Source of the DNA: Rhizopus arrhizus
Taxonomy: Eukaryota; Mucoromycota; Mucoromycetes; Mucorales; Rhizopodaceae
DNA: 64,000 nucleotides
NCBI GenBank assembly: GCA_024220505.1
Contig: JAKZZE010000023.1
Span: forward strand, 496,001 to 560,000
Direction: 5' to 3'
Part shown: in pieces, positions 32,686-48,800 of the stretch
Layout: each line of letters begins with the position of its first letter
Position numbering within the stretch: position 1 is the first letter of the stretch
Translations under genes and position numbers: made by a program
The notes under the pieces: generated by a model
Told to the model about the DNA's origin: nothing
Seen by the model: the letters and a program-made list of their open reading frames with translations, nothing else
Databases searched by the model: none

Positions 32686-32784
32686 TATAAAAAAAAAAAA
32701 AAAGCAAAAAAAAAAAGAAAAAAAAAAAGAAAAAAAAAAAATGAATGAGGAAGAACATTTAACCTGTCATTTTATTTTATTCAT

Positions 32785-34897
<2,113 letters not shown>

Positions 34898-35440
34898 TGG
34901 CTTTGGTGTGAATAAATTATTTTATTAATAAATAAATAATAATAAAAAAAAAAAAAAAAAAAAAAAGAAAAGAAAATTCAAGAACAAAAAAAATTAATGC
35001 AAATATCAAAAGGAGTTTCAATCCAAATTGCCTTTTTTTGATGTCAAAATGACACCACACATAAAAAAAAGCATGTTGTACGTGCTCATTAAAGTTTTAC
35101 CATGTCATTCGTCTTGTTGAATGTCCTTCTTTGACATTCAAAAGAACAATATATTTTTATATCCCTTTTTTAGATACTTTATTGAAACAAGTAATTTTTT
35201 TTTTCATCTCTTTTTTATCTGCTGGATTTGAATTATTTCAGTGTCCATGCATTCATCGGGTTCCCTTATGGCTGACTTTGTCTTTTTCTTTTTGTTGAAT
35301 GTTTCTAAGAGTGTTTGCTATAGCAGAAAAGACACAGGGAAGAGTCAGGGTTAATTCAATAAAAGTGATCCTTTTAATCTTGGTCTAATACGATTATAAA
35401 TACCGGTGCATCAAGTTTGATTTCACAAGATGAGTATGCG

Positions 35441-35488
<48 letters not shown>

Positions 35489-35916
35489 AGTAAAGCTTGG
35501 TATGTTTACAAGATTTCTTTTAAACGAAAACAGAATGAATCATCTTGCCTCAACAATGCTGACAGAAAAGAAGCCAATCTATGCTTTTATTCATCGTCCT
35601 ATGCATGTTTTGGTAAGCAAAAGCATATGTATCTTTTGATAGCCCTAATGTAAATGGTCTTGCAAAAGCACTGTGTGTCATCATTGGAATAGAATCAACC
35701 GAAAATACCATAAAAGACCTGGGCGATGTCATAAAGAAGCCTACATCCCTGAAAGGTTCATTTTTGTTGCTGTTTTAAGGACACGAGAAAAATGATGTTT
35801 GCGAAAATAGGACTTCTCACTAAATAACTTGGATAAGCGTTCATGAAACCAGATAAAGAAAACATGAAGTGAACTATAGGTTTTGAACATGGGTTCCATT
35901 ACGGATTCATATGATG

Positions 35917-35984
<68 letters not shown>

Positions 35985-38397
35985 AATTTGGCTGTAACGG
36001 AGGCGTAAGCCGGGTATATCACATAAACCATACGATAGAGGCATTGAAAGTGTATATAAACAATAATGACGCTTTTTTGTACTATTTTTGACCACGCATA
36101 AAATTAAAATTTACAAGAGTTCAACCGACACTCAAAAGTATAACAAGACGTATCTGCACTGCTATTGTTGAGGAGTGAATGCATTGACTTCTAACCTATT
36201 ATGAAGAACACGACTAGATGTGGTACTATACACCAAAAGAGCAAGCGGCCAGCCTGACAAGTGTAGATATCAGTCCCGTGTTATCTCGCTCATTATTATA
36301 GGAAACCGGTGGCTTGAATGGACATAGGTTGGTTTTCTTTTGGGCTATAGACAGACATGGGGAGAACATCTGGGTGTGATAAAGGTTTCATTGATTGAGA
36401 TAAAAAAAATCTGATAGATTGAGACTTGCAAGAAGTTTTAATAGATAATGTCCTTCTTGATCTATAAAGATTGCTTATGCATTATTATCCAAGTAATCTT
36501 TATATAAAAACAGATCGCCTGAGAGAATAACAGTTTCCTTAACTTTAAGCGCAAAAGAAACATGTCTAAATTTCTCTAGTGATGGAAGATTGATTTTTAA
36601 ATGGTGGATAAGTCTAGTGCTTAATAAAAAGAAAAGGCTACGATAGCAAAATCCATCAAGGCTTAGAGCTAATGGACAAAGAAAATCATACGAAAAAGAG
36701 TAGGAATTGATCTTACTGTATAGCCAAATAACATGATCTGATATGATGAAAAACTTTTTTTATAATCACTTTAGATTGTAAGTTTTTTGACTTTGCTTCG
36801 AGCAATGGATCCTCTATTATAAGACATATTCTAAAGAAACATATACCAACCTCTACAAGGAATTCAATGCCCACTCACACCACCAATCAAGCAGCAAGAA
36901 ACAACAAATCATGTTTTAGATTCTTATTAAAAGCAACTTTTAAATAGCAGAGTTGAATAGTAGACTAATACAAAAGTAATCTATTATGAACAGATCCAGA
37001 AGAGAGATACTCTGAATAATATACCAAAAGATGCTACATAAAAGAGCAAATATCTATAAAAATAATTCAAATAGGTCAAGCTTGTAAACTGACCTTGAAC
37101 ACTATTTCTATAACATAGATTATTTTTTAAGCAAGACATTAATGAATAGTAGCAATGCCTTAAGTCATGTTCTAATACATACATTTACACAGCAATATTC
37201 ATGTTCCACTTAATAGGGAAAATATTCAATAAAACCAATAAATATTACCCATTACGACATTTACATCAATTTCAATCAACGGATATACTTTATTTGCTTT
37301 TTTATGATGAGGCGTTAAACAACCTTGAATCCAAAAGAAAAGAAAAACTTCAAGACAGATGATGAAAGCATTTTTAATAAAAACTGAAATGATTCAAGTC
37401 TTTGGACCAAACCAGACAGTCAACAGCAATCACGTTCGAGGCGATCGCAATAGATCGTGTTGGTACTCAACAGGATGCTGATAACAATTTTGGGAGCAAA
37501 ATTGAATATTCAATTAATGCTGTACAAGGATTTTGAGTTCATAGTATACAAATTAATTATAGTTAGAAAGTAATGTCTTTCTACCCATTGCTCCTATTGC
37601 CGTCTTTGCATTGAGTATTGCTATCAAACCTTATGTATATTCTCGTTATATGCATTCGAAGTAAGGTCGTTTACAGACCCTGATCTTTTGCAAGTTATAT
37701 TTAATCAGGTTTCTTTTTTATTTGCCAAGCCCTTAATATTTCGACTTCATTAATATATTTCAACAAATCTTTTTTATATTTTCAACTACAACTAATAAAG
37801 CTTACCCTTAAACGACTTGATTTATCAACAAGAAGAGCAAGCGATCAAATTTTAACAATAAATGAACAATCGATCAAACAAGTTCAGAAGCTTTGGTTAT
37901 CTTATTTACTCCAAGTGGAAAAAAAAAAAGCAACTTGGTGCTGAGATTGACTTGGGTGATACAAAGCAGATATTTTTTGCTTTTTTGGAAGATCCGTTTA
38001 TTATACAACCATGTAGTTCTTGGCTAACCCTGATCTTTCCTTATTTTTTATTTTGGAAGGACAAAGACATTCTTTGCTCTATTTTGGTAAAAAGACTAGC
38101 TTCTCGAAAACAGGGTCCATGACAATGGTTATTTTTTTTTAGTTAGCCTTAAAAGCACTAATTTAGCAAATGCAGACTTTATTGACTTGTTCATTATTAG
38201 ATAAAGAGAAGGTTAAACTTTCTTTTCTAAATCGTGCAATGATTTAAAGTATTAAAAATCAATATAACAAAATTGATTAAATTGTAACTGTCTTTGTCAT
38301 ATCCATACTACGCGTAATACAATCCTTAAGTATATAAAAGCAAGAGTATTTTTCATGAAGAGAAAAACATCAACAGCTTGTTCTTTGCTTTATAATC
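34898..38397. other. Long AT-rich intergenic region with giant A/T runs
   Basis: 3.5 kb without a convincing gene. Notable: A22 near 34945-34966, T42 at 35442-35483 and A65 at 35919-35983. A perfect U12-type branch-point sequence TTCCTTAAC occurs near 36536, but no matching donor site lies nearby. An 86-residue open frame starts with ATG at 37862 (KWKKKKQLGAEIDLGDTKQ...). It has no recognisable domain and I do not call it. The last ~300 bp is the promoter of the pectinase gene, with TATATAAAAGC near 38331. Confidence 0.5.
38331..38341 (+). promoter_or_regulatory. Candidate TATA box of the polygalacturonase gene
   Basis: TATATAAAAGC about 60 bp upstream of the start codon at 38398, a normal distance for a highly inducible secreted-enzyme gene. 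Seen directly; function inferred. Confidence 0.5.
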
Positions 38398-39708
38398 ATG
38401 GTCCAATTCCTCTCTTTAACTTCCTCTATTGCCGCTCTTTTATTGCTCTCTGCAGGAATCAGCGATGTCTCAGCTTCTACTACTTGTACTGTCGCCTCAT
38501 CTAGCGGTGATTCTGCTTCCAACATTGTTAGTGCCTTTACCGAATGTAAGTCTGGCGGAACGGTCGTTTTCACAAAGGGTGTCACCTACAACTTGGCAAG
38601 CGTTGTCACCATCTCTGGTCTCACCAATGTCAACATCAACTTGGCTGGTACCATCAAGTTGCCTTCTCGTAGCACTTCATGGCAAAACCTGGATCACTAC
38701 ATTCAACTTCAAGGTTCTGGTATCAACATGTATGGTGGTGGTACCATTAACGGTAACGGTCAAGCTTGGTAAGTTTCCTTTTTTACTTCCAATTGGGTTA
38801 TTTTGCTAAATCAAACGTTTTAGGTATGATGCTGTCGACCACACTGCTCCTACTGTTCTTCGTATCAAGGCCACAAACTCTAACTTTGGTAGCTTCAGCA
38901 TTATCAACGCTCCTAGAGCCCACATTGGTGTCACTAGCTCCTCCAACGTTGTCCTTCAAAGCATCACCCTCAACACTGCCTCTACCAGCTCTAAGGCAGC
39001 CAAGAACACGGACGCCTTGGATGTCTCTTCCTCTTCTGGTATTATCTTCAAGGACTCTGTGTTAACTGTTGGTGATGATTGTACTGCCATTAATGGAGGT
39101 AAAATAAAAAAAGCATCCTATACGTCACGTTATTTTAACTTGATCCATTCAGGTGTTTCCAACATTACTTTATCCAACATTGTTTGTAACGGTGGCCATG
39201 GTTTCAGTGTTGGATCTCTTGGTAAGAACGGAAAGAGTGAAACGGTTAAGACGGTCCGCGTCTTGGACTCTACCTGTAACAATTGTCAAAATGGTGTAAG
39301 AATCAAGACTTGGCCAGGTGGAGAAGGTTCTGTGACAGATGTCAAGTACCAAAACATCGTCCTAAAAAATGTCGACAATCCTCTTCTTGTCACCACTCAC
39401 TACTGTGACTCCAATCAGATGACTTACTGTAACAAGAATGATGATAGCTCTTTGTCTATTTCTGATGTTACCTTCAAAAACATCTCTGGGTAAATATATA
39501 CATATACACATATTTTTTTGTGTCTCATTTTTGTATTTCTAGTTCTGTCTCCACTGCTGGTAACCCTATTATCAACATCAACTGCTCAACCGATACTCCC
39601 TGTAAGAGCTTCTCCTTGTCTAGTGTCTCTATTACTAAGGCTTCCAAGACCAAAAGCAATGTCTGTGTCAACTTGTCTGGTTCTAGCAAGATCTCTTACT
39701 GCTCTTAA
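38398..39708 (+). CDS. Secreted polygalacturonase (glycoside hydrolase family 28)
   Basis: Hydrolyses pectin (polygalacturonate) outside the cell. Four exons: 38398-38768, 38824-39098, 39153-39489, 39543-39708, total 382 aa. A signal peptide is clear: [20 protein letters not shown], with likely cleavage near residue 26. GH28 catalytic motifs are all present: NTD (D187), GDDC (D208, D209), GGHGFS (H231) and RIK (R265, K267), on the repeating beta-helix pattern ([15 protein letters not shown]). The length fits fungal GH28 enzymes. The C-terminal half is rich in paired cysteines. Endo versus exo mode is not decided from the motifs. It suggests growth on plant material. Confidence 0.95.
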
Positions 39709-39906
39709 ATTACATCCGTCCAATACATAGCTTTTTTGTAGACAATGGATATCAATTCTCTCTTTTCCATTAAAATAAAGTTTCAAAATGGTTTAAATTA
39801 TCTCAAGGTTCTTGTTATTAATATTGTGTATTATAATTTATTTTACTTTATTATTATAATTAGTTCATAAGGGTGAGAAAATACATACAAATCATACTTT
39901 TAATAT

Positions 39907-42900
39907 TTATCCAAAGTTACTGAAATCCATTTTCAATGCAATCGTAGGCTGCTTTTGATCCTCAAAGGCAGCCTTACGTTGCTGCTCCTCTTGTAACCGC
40001 TGTTGTTGCTGCTTGTGACTTTCCAATATGCTGTAACGCATGGCTGATTCTAACTTGGTACGAATATGATGAGGTATCTTTAAGACCGTCTCGCGAAAGA
40101 CGGTTGGCATATTTGTGGCAGTAGAGAGCAGATGTACTAGGGTTGCATGATGGACTGGTGATTCAAGTCCGGTATAAGGAGGATCATCAAGCAGGATTGT
40201 AAGGGTAGGCAGGATGATGCAAAGAACTGAGCACTCTATTATCAAAATGAGTTACATATTCTTTTTTTTCTTCTTCTTCTTCTTACTTTGGTCCTCTTGA
40301 ACACTACTTGATAATGTCAATAGTGTCTTAATGTTCTCATTTAGTGTTTGTATAGTGGATGTATCGCTATCTTTTTGCTTTTTAGCTTCCAATATATGGT
40401 TCACAACAAAAGGTAAAATGGAACTAGTCATAACTTGTCCTAAAGTAGCCAAATTCTGATCGTCGCTTTTCTTCTCTGGCAAAGATATAAAATTACGAGC
40501 GCATTGATGGGCAGTGGCTGATAACTACACAAAAACAGGTTAGTAGTGAATCAATAGTTTTTCCAAAAGAAAAAGTACCTCTGGATTATCAGATTCTAAG
40601 CATGTTTGAAGTATACTTATAACTTGACTTCTGCCTGCTTGATCTTGCAGAGTAGCCTGAGGACATCCTGACGTGATTAATACAGCAGCTAAAAGTCGGC
40701 TTTTTTGTGATGCCATTTTAAGTTCCTCTTTACATTGCAATCTATAATACAAATGAGTTTTATTTTGTTTTCAAACCAAATATTTCTATATACGTACGAA
40801 AAGAAGTTACCAAGGAGAACATGGACTGTTGCGCCTGTGATCTTGGACAAGGATTGAATATTGTCAGATGACAAGTCTAATTCAAAGTTGTGGATCACTG
40901 ATTTTAAAGAGACAAGAGCTCGAGGTGCCAAGTTGTTTATAAATTCTTCTTCAACAAAAATCTCTGATAATATATACAAATAAATTGCCAACAAATCCAC
41001 CTTATAAATATTGGGCGCAATACTAACTAGAAGAGCAAAGGCATCTAAGGAATGATTAAGCAAGAGGACCAAATTATCTAGCGTGTTTTGACCAGACCGA
41101 TGCCAAGAGGATTGTTTTTTAGAGAGTTTGGGTACATTTTGTAAAAAAACATTGACCAAAACCCTTACGAGATAATACAGTTTAGAAGATACTGGAAAGA
41201 CACCTGGCTGAATGTTATCCAGGTCGCTGCAGAGATATGCCGTACTGTAATTTTGAATGAGTCGTTGGATGATTTCGACAATAACAAGTTGAACTCGGTA
41301 TCCTTCAGTTCGTATCAAACGATCAAAGACATTCATGAGCTCCAAGAAAACTGCCTTTGGTACAAATTGTTCTCCAGCAAGAGAGGGCTGAATAAAGGTT
41401 CGAAGTGCATGCAAGCAGACAGGAATGGTAGAGTAATCGCCTTTGGTACTCGAACTTGAGATCCGTGAAAGGCTTTCGATGCAAAGACCAAACAAAACAT
41501 AAAACAGGTTAGAAGGCTGACCTTGGATGAGTTTTGAATCAGGGTTCTTTAAGATTGCCTCCAACATTGGTGGTGATTGTGACTCGATGAGGGTTGCAAC
41601 AGCCTCCATGATTTTTAGCCAAGATCGGCGGTAGTATGGCAAGACAACGTCCTTTGTGGCGGCAGAATACATTGAGTCAATATTGCTGTTTGAAGTTGTC
41701 TGAATACGTTCACTGCGGTTTGACAAGGCAACAATGTCCGATTCCAACCGAATACGTGCATAGTCTTGCAAGGAGCGTAACCACATGGAGGACAACACGG
41801 CCAGATTGGGTTGGAGCACTTGTCTGAGATACTTTTGTCTCTGGCTGGCCACCTGAAGTTCAGCCCAAGCATTGAGGACAGCCAATTTGACCATGACTGA
41901 GGCGTGGGAACTAAGGTCCTTGACTTCACCTACACCAGTCAACTTGGATTCCTTCTTGCAGCGATCCAATGCAGACGTGAGTAGTTTCAGTACACGGCCC
42001 AACTGATACAAGTCTTTGACGATACCACTGCCTACATAAATAGCACACACTTTCACAGCAGCGGCTACAATCTCTGAGGATGAATCGGCTCCAAAAGCAG
42101 GAGTGAGCGCAGCACCAATCTGAGCAGAGTACTGTTCGAGCAGGAGCATGTCTTCCAGATCAGCATCCGGTGTGTTTGAAAACTTTTCAATCACCATCCT
42201 CAACAAGTGAATACCAGCCAATCTGAGTTCATTAACGTGAGCTGTGGCGGCTGTGAAGGATAGACGGATGAGATCTGGCACTCTAAATACCAAATAATCA
42301 CCTAAGCCAGCTTGTTGTCTGCGTCGTCGCGCCAAGATGAGATCAAAATGCTCACGAATGCCGCTTGCTGAAACCAATTCGATTGTTTGCTGAAGACATT
42401 CAAGCGCAAAGAGTTGCGTACGCCAACGAGGTGGGATCTCAACATTAACAGAAAGCTTTGCTGTCATGCCAGAAGCATCAGCCACTGTGGTAGTGATATC
42501 AACATCATCTTCATCCACAAATCCATCAGCATCATCGTCACCAAAATCGTCATCGTCAGGGTCTTCAGCCGCAGCGTTCGTTGTAGTAGAAGCAGATGCC
42601 GCTTCTGCAGAATCACCTTTTGTAGACGTTGGCACAGCAGAGCCTGTGACAATGCGCTTTGTAATATTGACCCAGATTGAAGGTTCGGCTACAGCTGTTT
42701 CTTGCAGCCAATTACGAATAACGTTCTTTACGTCAGATAATTGAGGGTCTGTGTCCAGCATCTTGAATAGCTCGTTATCTAGGCCCGGTTGAGCTGCCTT
42801 AAAGACCAGTTCAGAATCACGCTGAACAAGTTGGTAGAGACAGGTCACCGCAGCTCGCTTCAGTGGCAGATGAAGACTGGTGATCTGATGCTGAAGGTAA

Positions 42901-45900
42901 GGCACAAGGTCATACACGTTCATGTATTTGGGAGCAAACATTAAAAAATGCTGAATACAGCGAATCGCTTCCACATTCACCCTTTCATCCGGTTCCAGTT
43001 TGAGTTCTTCGACCATATTCAAACATAATTCTCTCACCTTAGAGGATGCCTGAAGTTCAGGTCCCAAGGTACCAATCAATTCATAAATAATCCGACCAAA
43101 CTCCTGATAGGCTGTGAATCCCACAGACATGCCAGCATTACTCACCGCAATCGACCCACTTCCTGGCTCGTGTGTCTCGCTCAGATAGAGCTTGGCAACC
43201 ATCCCCAAGGTGCTATTGACATAGCTCGAAAACATGAGACCTGCTGCACTGACCGTCATCGCCATCGCTTCCAGAGCCCAGGCATGGACAACGGGATGTG
43301 GGTCACTGCTCAAGGAGAGCAAGATGCCAACGATCGTCTTGAGATGTGCAGCTGCTGCCATACCACCCACATGACTGTAAATGTAACCAATGGCCAAGGC
43401 ACAGCCAGCTCGAACATCCGGGTCTCTGTTACTGACGACCAAGTCCACCAAGATCTGCATCTGCGAAGCAACAAATGTACCACCCACGATGTTCGTCAGA
43501 CGACCAATGGCCTCACATGCGGCGTTTCTCAAGTAGGGATCTGGATGAACGACAACCTCCATGAGTATCTCCTGCAAGAGTTGAGTTGCCCTGGGGCTGA
43601 ACCCAATCATGTCCTCCTTTCTTTTCTTTTTCGTCAAGGCCGCCATGTTCTTAAAGGCTCCTAAAAGGCCCACGACCACATTAACCAATACAGCCGCGCG
43701 CTTGGGTGAGTTCTTTTCGAGCTTGGGATCCTTGATAACCTTGACCATCATCTCAAAAGTAGATTCCTGAATAGGCGGAGGCTGGTTAGAGAACAAGGTG
43801 GCAAACAACTCGATACTAGCGTCCACAAAAGACGTTGAAGGGGATACGGGTTGAGGAATGGAGTACGATTTCTTTTTTTGTAGATTGTTATCGCTCAAGA
43901 CATTCGTATAGACAAAGAAAGGGTCTAGTTCGAGTGACCCAATCATCGGTCGTTCAAGCAGTTCCTCAATACGCTCAAATCTGTCTTTTGTCATCCATTC
44001 CTTCCCACGGTTTATCTCCTCATATGTATCCTCCACAGTTGAAGCAACATCCACATGATATCCTTGCATCTTACTCGTCACACCACATCCATGTCCATCA
44101 GCAATATTCCAAACACTGATGAATTGTCCGGGCACAGTCGCTGTCACTTGTTGTGTCGCACGTGAGGATGGAGACAGCCTGTCGAGCTCGAGAAAGACCA
44201 TCAAGGAATTTCTGAGTAAGCTGTTGAGTGAGGATTCATATGTCGACAGGTGGGGTCGAAGCGTGATGAAGCACTGAAAGATGCGTCGTTTGAGACAATA
44301 GGATTGATCCACAAGCCTTGTTTCATAAGGTACGCAGGGTGACAGAGTCGTAGCCGTAAACGTGAGTGGGGCGGTTGCCAAGAATGCAAGGGTGTTGTTG
44401 AGCAGTGCTGCAATTCGCTTTGCAATATCCAGTGTAACAAGCGATTGACTGTTATGAAGCAAGAAGCTGTAAATAGAACTGATCACACATTCACGTGTAT
44501 GAAACAGAAATGACCACTCGGGCTCAGATCGGATCGAGTTCACTTCTTTTCCTGTCGGCTTCGGTAACGCACTCTTCCAGAGTAGCAAGAGTTGTGGCAA
44601 GTGTATCTTGACCAGGCTGGGGCCTAAACACATGACGGACCCTACCAAGGTCCACGCGACCTGGACTTGAACACTGGCAATCTTGGGTTCCTTGTGCGTC
44701 TGCTTGATCAGTTGACTGGAAAGCGACATAGCCCGTGCACTTAGCTCAAAAGAAGTATAGATTGGGTGAGCTGGAAAGACGCTCATGACGGCAGCGGTTG
44801 TGTAGGCATATGCGATCGTACGCTGGTACGTTTTAACCGTCGTGGCTGGATTGATGATGTTGTTCAGGTCCTTTTCGAGTAAATTCATAGACTTTGGTAA
44901 AAGCTGTAGTAAGTTTGAAGGACATGCATTTGAAAAAGACCGAATGCACCAGACGGCTGCCATTTGCACAGAGAAACTAGGATGAGTCAAGAGTATAAAA
45001 AGTGGTTCAATCACAATGTCCTAAGAAATATATAAATACTACTTGGCAAATCCTTCACTTCTTAACTTACTTGCATTGAGTTAGATGCACCCTCAAGCTC
45101 ACATATCAATTGAGCAATTAAATTCGTAACGCAAAGCAGGATCTGTTTGCTCGGAGCGACTTGGTTCGCCATCAGGGCTGGCCACTTTTTCACCCAGTGA
45201 CTGATCAACATTTTAATCGCCGTTGCTTGTCCATGTTCACTCAAGAGCTTTTTGTTGATTGTATGATGAAGCAAAAAGTTTACTTGGGCTCGCAAGTAAG
45301 TGCTATCGGATGCTGATAAAGCCTTGTCGTGATCTAGGATCTCAACCAAGATATGTTTTGTGATTGTGCTATAGTTGGCTTCAACAAACTCAGTTCCTAG
45401 CAGGATAAATAACGTGGCATATGTCTCGATCAAGCCCGTCTTTAATTCACGAGAACTGTTGGGCTTATTGTACGATGTCGATAACTGAGAGAGCATCTCC
45501 TCGATGGACATGAGTGTTGTCTTGCTTGTGACCAAATCTGCAGTCTTTCCCAATTCGTCCCCAGTAGATGCATGTCTGATATTGGGCTTAGCTGGGTCTA
45601 CAGTTGCTGGTGTCTGAGTGAAAACAAGTAATGTTGCACAGAGTGATGATACAGCTCGACGAACTGGGAAAGTAGAGTTTTCAAATGCCTTGAGACAGTG
45701 TTGTAATAAGGCTTCTATTTCGAGTTGTGTAAAGGATTGAGTGGCATGTTGAATAACCGACTGTAAACACTAGAACAATTCAATCAAAAATCAATGGTTT
45801 CGCGTTTCGTATTAAAGCTTACTTGGGCTGAGGCAATTCGCATAACTAAAGCTTTATCGACCAATCCATTCCTTAATTGTTTCATCAAGTCTTTAAGCAC

Positions 45901-46695
45901 TTGTTCCGTTGCTGCCTTTCCTGCGCCTTTTAACAATAATGTGAATGCTGTCACAGTCTCTAACCGTAAAAGAAGGGTGTTCTATTCATAAAGTACCTTT
46001 TTAGTCTCGATCCTTTTTTATCATTGCGACACCTACACTACTGTTCTTGATCACTTTTAAAAATAAGGCTGCTGTTTCTGCAAATAAAGATAAAATCTAT
46101 CCAACACGTTTTCTTAATATTCAAATTTTCCCTTTAACTATCTTTCTTTATACCTTTGCTCCAGTAGCGCCCATGATAGCACCTGTTGTTGAAATCGCAG
46201 CTCTGCAAAAAAAAAAAAAAATAAGTCTTATAGTAATGTCAAGTATTTACATTTTTTTTTTACAGTTTGGTTTGTTTGTCAATGTTCTTATTTGCTCCAA
46301 TTAAGCTGTGCAATGCTGTTATTGTATCAAACAAACTTCTAGTATCACCTCTTGTATATAAAATAATATAACATCTTCCAATGAGAAATCGAATAGGTCT
46401 ACGGGGTTTTGCTGTAGCGAGTGAAATGAGACGAAATAGACTTTTTTCTAAAATAGGTTGTGATTTCTTCAAGATTTCCTTTATTGTTGCAAGTCAATTT
46501 AGCTTTCATTTTATTTGATGCATGTGCTTTATATACCCCGTCGATTATTTTGCTTTCTCTTTCAACTTGAGCCAACCATTGTAAAACATATAATTCCTGC
46601 TTTTCAGTATTTTCACTTGGTTGAATCTTTTGTTCATCCAAAATAAATATATCTGGGATACTCGCTGATGCAATACTGCCAGAAGACGGTGGCAT
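39907..46695 (-). CDS. LAA1: HEATR5/LAA1-family giant HEAT-repeat protein
   Basis: Large HEAT-repeat scaffold that helps clathrin adaptor AP-1 in traffic between trans-Golgi and endosomes. The gene runs from the ATG at 46695 to a stop at 39907 with many introns. The first exons are 46695-46537 and one starting at 46478 (intron 58 bp); several short exons near 45800-46300 follow (for example AAISTTGAIMGATGAK, then ILSLFAETAALFLKVIKN). A 1.4-kb-codon central exon ends near 40800. I estimate about 1,900-2,000 residues. Family marks: RRPIRFLIGRCYIILYTRGD near the N-terminus, GPSLVKIHLPQLLLLWKSALP, and VHAWALEAMAMTVSAAG with the preceding AIGYIYSHVGGMAAAAHLKT. An Asp-rich loop (DPDDDDFGDDDADGF) is inserted in the middle. 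I did not resolve every splice site. Confidence 0.9.
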
Positions 46696-46858
46696 TGTTT
46701 TGATATTGTTTTAAGCTTTTTTTTTATGCGCCCAAATGAAAAAAGGGTGAAAAACAAAGCAAAATGATTAAGTGAGGGAAAAATAACTCTTTATTTTTTA
46801 TTCCCAGATGTCTTTCTGCTATGTGAATAAAATAGAATAAAAGAATAACAAGTTATTT

Positions 46859-47425
46859 CTAATAAAGTACAAAGCTAGTCCAACCCATTTCACGATCTTC
46901 CCATTCAACGCCATGAAGTTGAATGACAATTCCTGATTCTCTTGTTGTATCAAATAAATATTCTATCCAGCAAGGTGTCCTTGCTCTTCCTCCACCACCT
47001 TTCTTATCTGGTTCACCCAGCAAAGAAACTATTTCATGTCCTTGCATATCAGACCTCAGTCCACAAGGAAGATCCTCTTGTTTTTGAAAAGGTTCAAATC
47101 CATCGCGTGTTTGTGAATTGTGAATGTCGAGAGAATCAAGTACGAGTGTTGAATGTTGATTGACAAAACCAAATGACATTCCCAACGGTTTATAGGCGTA
47201 ATAAACATAATTTGATACTTTGGTTATTATAGGAGATGCATTGGATGGTAAATAAGATGTGATGATTGAGGAAGTAGGTGATGAACCAAGAAGTGAATAA
47301 AGGGGATTGGTTGAAGGTGCAGGAATAGGCATAAAAAAAGTGAAAAGAGAAGGGTGCACACATACGAATTTGTCGTGTTCCTTTCGGAGCGTTAAATTAA
47401 GAAAGGGGGACTTTGCTAAATTCAT
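46859..47425 (-). CDS. Uncharacterised 188-aa protein
   Basis: Single-exon frame from the ATG at 47425. The first ~45 residues are basic and hydrophobic. A conserved-looking core follows: YAYKPLGMSFGF, then LPCGLRSDMQGHEIVSLLGEP-DKKGGGG, CWIEY and a C-terminal GIVIQLHGVEWEDREMGWTSF. This arrangement (short beta strands around LLGEP-x-KKGGG and W-x-D repeats) looks like a compact beta-rich domain, but I cannot name a family. It lies 160 bp upstream of the LAA1 start on the same strand. A real gene is likely from codon pattern and motif density. Confidence 0.65.
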   Translation of the reverse strand: MNLAKSPFLNLTLRKEHDKFVCVHPSLFTFFMPIPAPSTNPLYSLLGSSPTSSIITSYLPSNASPIITKVSNYVYYAYKPLGMSFGFVNQHSTLVLDSLDIHNSQTRDGFEPFQKQEDLPCGLRSDMQGHEIVSLLGEPDKKGGGGRARTPCWIEYLFDTTRESGIVIQLHGVEWEDREMGWTSFVLY

Positions 47426-48800
47426 ACATGGGGGGAGGGGAGCACATGCTGATCGTGTGTATATTTGGGTAACAATGAAGAGGACAGATGATATGTCAAG
47501 TTTCGGCTTCTTTCCCCAATAATTAATGTTGCACCTTCTTCATATTAAAAAGAGATCTTTAATATGTCTTGTGCTCATCTTTTTCTCTTTTTATTTACAT
47601 CATTGAGCATGTTTCATGAGTGCAAGTAGGAAATGAGTGCTTATTTGATAGACTTACATACATACTCACACATATCAATAAATAAACAATCATTTTCCTG
47701 TATTTGTTTCACAATTAGTTTGACCATAAAAGCGGATCACTTATAGCTTTAGACTTTTCTGTTTGTTTTATCAATTATATTCAAATATAAAGTGTTATTT
47801 GGCTGTACAAAGAAATTAGTGTGTACCAAAGCATGTACGTCATTAAGAAACTAACTGACAAGGAAAGTCTATATTAAATTTGTTATTAAAAGAGAGAACA
47901 CAAAGAAAAAGAAACAGCGCATTGACATTACACGTGGTAAAAACTGTAAGATGTTTAGCTCACATGAAATAAGTTACCTTCAGTTCCCTTTTTTAATCAA
48001 TGATCGAAGGGGGGGGGAGAAAGGGAACTCCAATTGTCAGTCAAAATAAAATTGGGTAGGTTAGATAGGTTGGTGTGACACAACAATTTTATCTCAAGCC
48101 TCTTGAGAATACTATTGGAGAAGTTTCAAATATAAAGTAAAAGGGCAAAAAAAAAAAAACTTTAAAGATACATATACTAGGCATCACACAAAACGACGGC
48201 ATTAAATATTCTTTTTTTTCTCTTTCTTTCTTCTCTTCTCTTTTTTACTTCTTTATTAGTGTTCCAATCTTATTCGCTCTTACTTTTGGTATATCACTTC
48301 TTGTATAAAGTTTATCTTTTTTTAAATCCAATATATACACATCCAGGGGTGTTTTAGTTCAATCCTATTTTAAAAGTGTGTGAATATATCGTCCTTTATT
48401 AAAAAAACAAGTAGCAGTTCTTTACTTACTCTTTAAATGTTTTTAGTTATAATAGAAGCCAAAAAAAAAAGATTCCGTATTTTTTTTAAAGAAAACAAGC
48501 TTGCCCTGTATACACATAAACACCAACGCACACAACTTTTCTTATTACCAACTAATTAGCACTCTCACACACATTTCAAATCTCTAACCAAATTGCAAAA
48601 CACGATTCCCCTAAATGACAAAAAGAGTTTCGACAAAACCAAACAACGAACAAAATACGACACAGCTGCAGCAGGGCTTTACGCTCGAAAGACAAGAAGA
48701 ACAAAGTATATTTGTAATATAGGAAAAAAAAACTTTATTCAAATAATCAGGATTTAACCTCCTTTTTATATGTTAGCTTGAACCATTTTATGAACGCTTA
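47426..48800. promoter_or_regulatory. Divergent intergenic region with long leader
   Basis: About 1.4 kb between divergent genes. Holds a G8 tract near 48008, A12 near 48149, pyrimidine-rich tracts near 48210-48250 and T/A-rich DNA up to the factor gene at 48801. A long regulatory leader is common before fungal transcription-factor genes. Nothing else is recognised. Confidence 0.45.

Noticed and set aside
37862..38122. 86-codon frame starting with ATG before the pectinase gene
   Set aside because: Low-complexity Lys run, no domain and no splice or leader signals.
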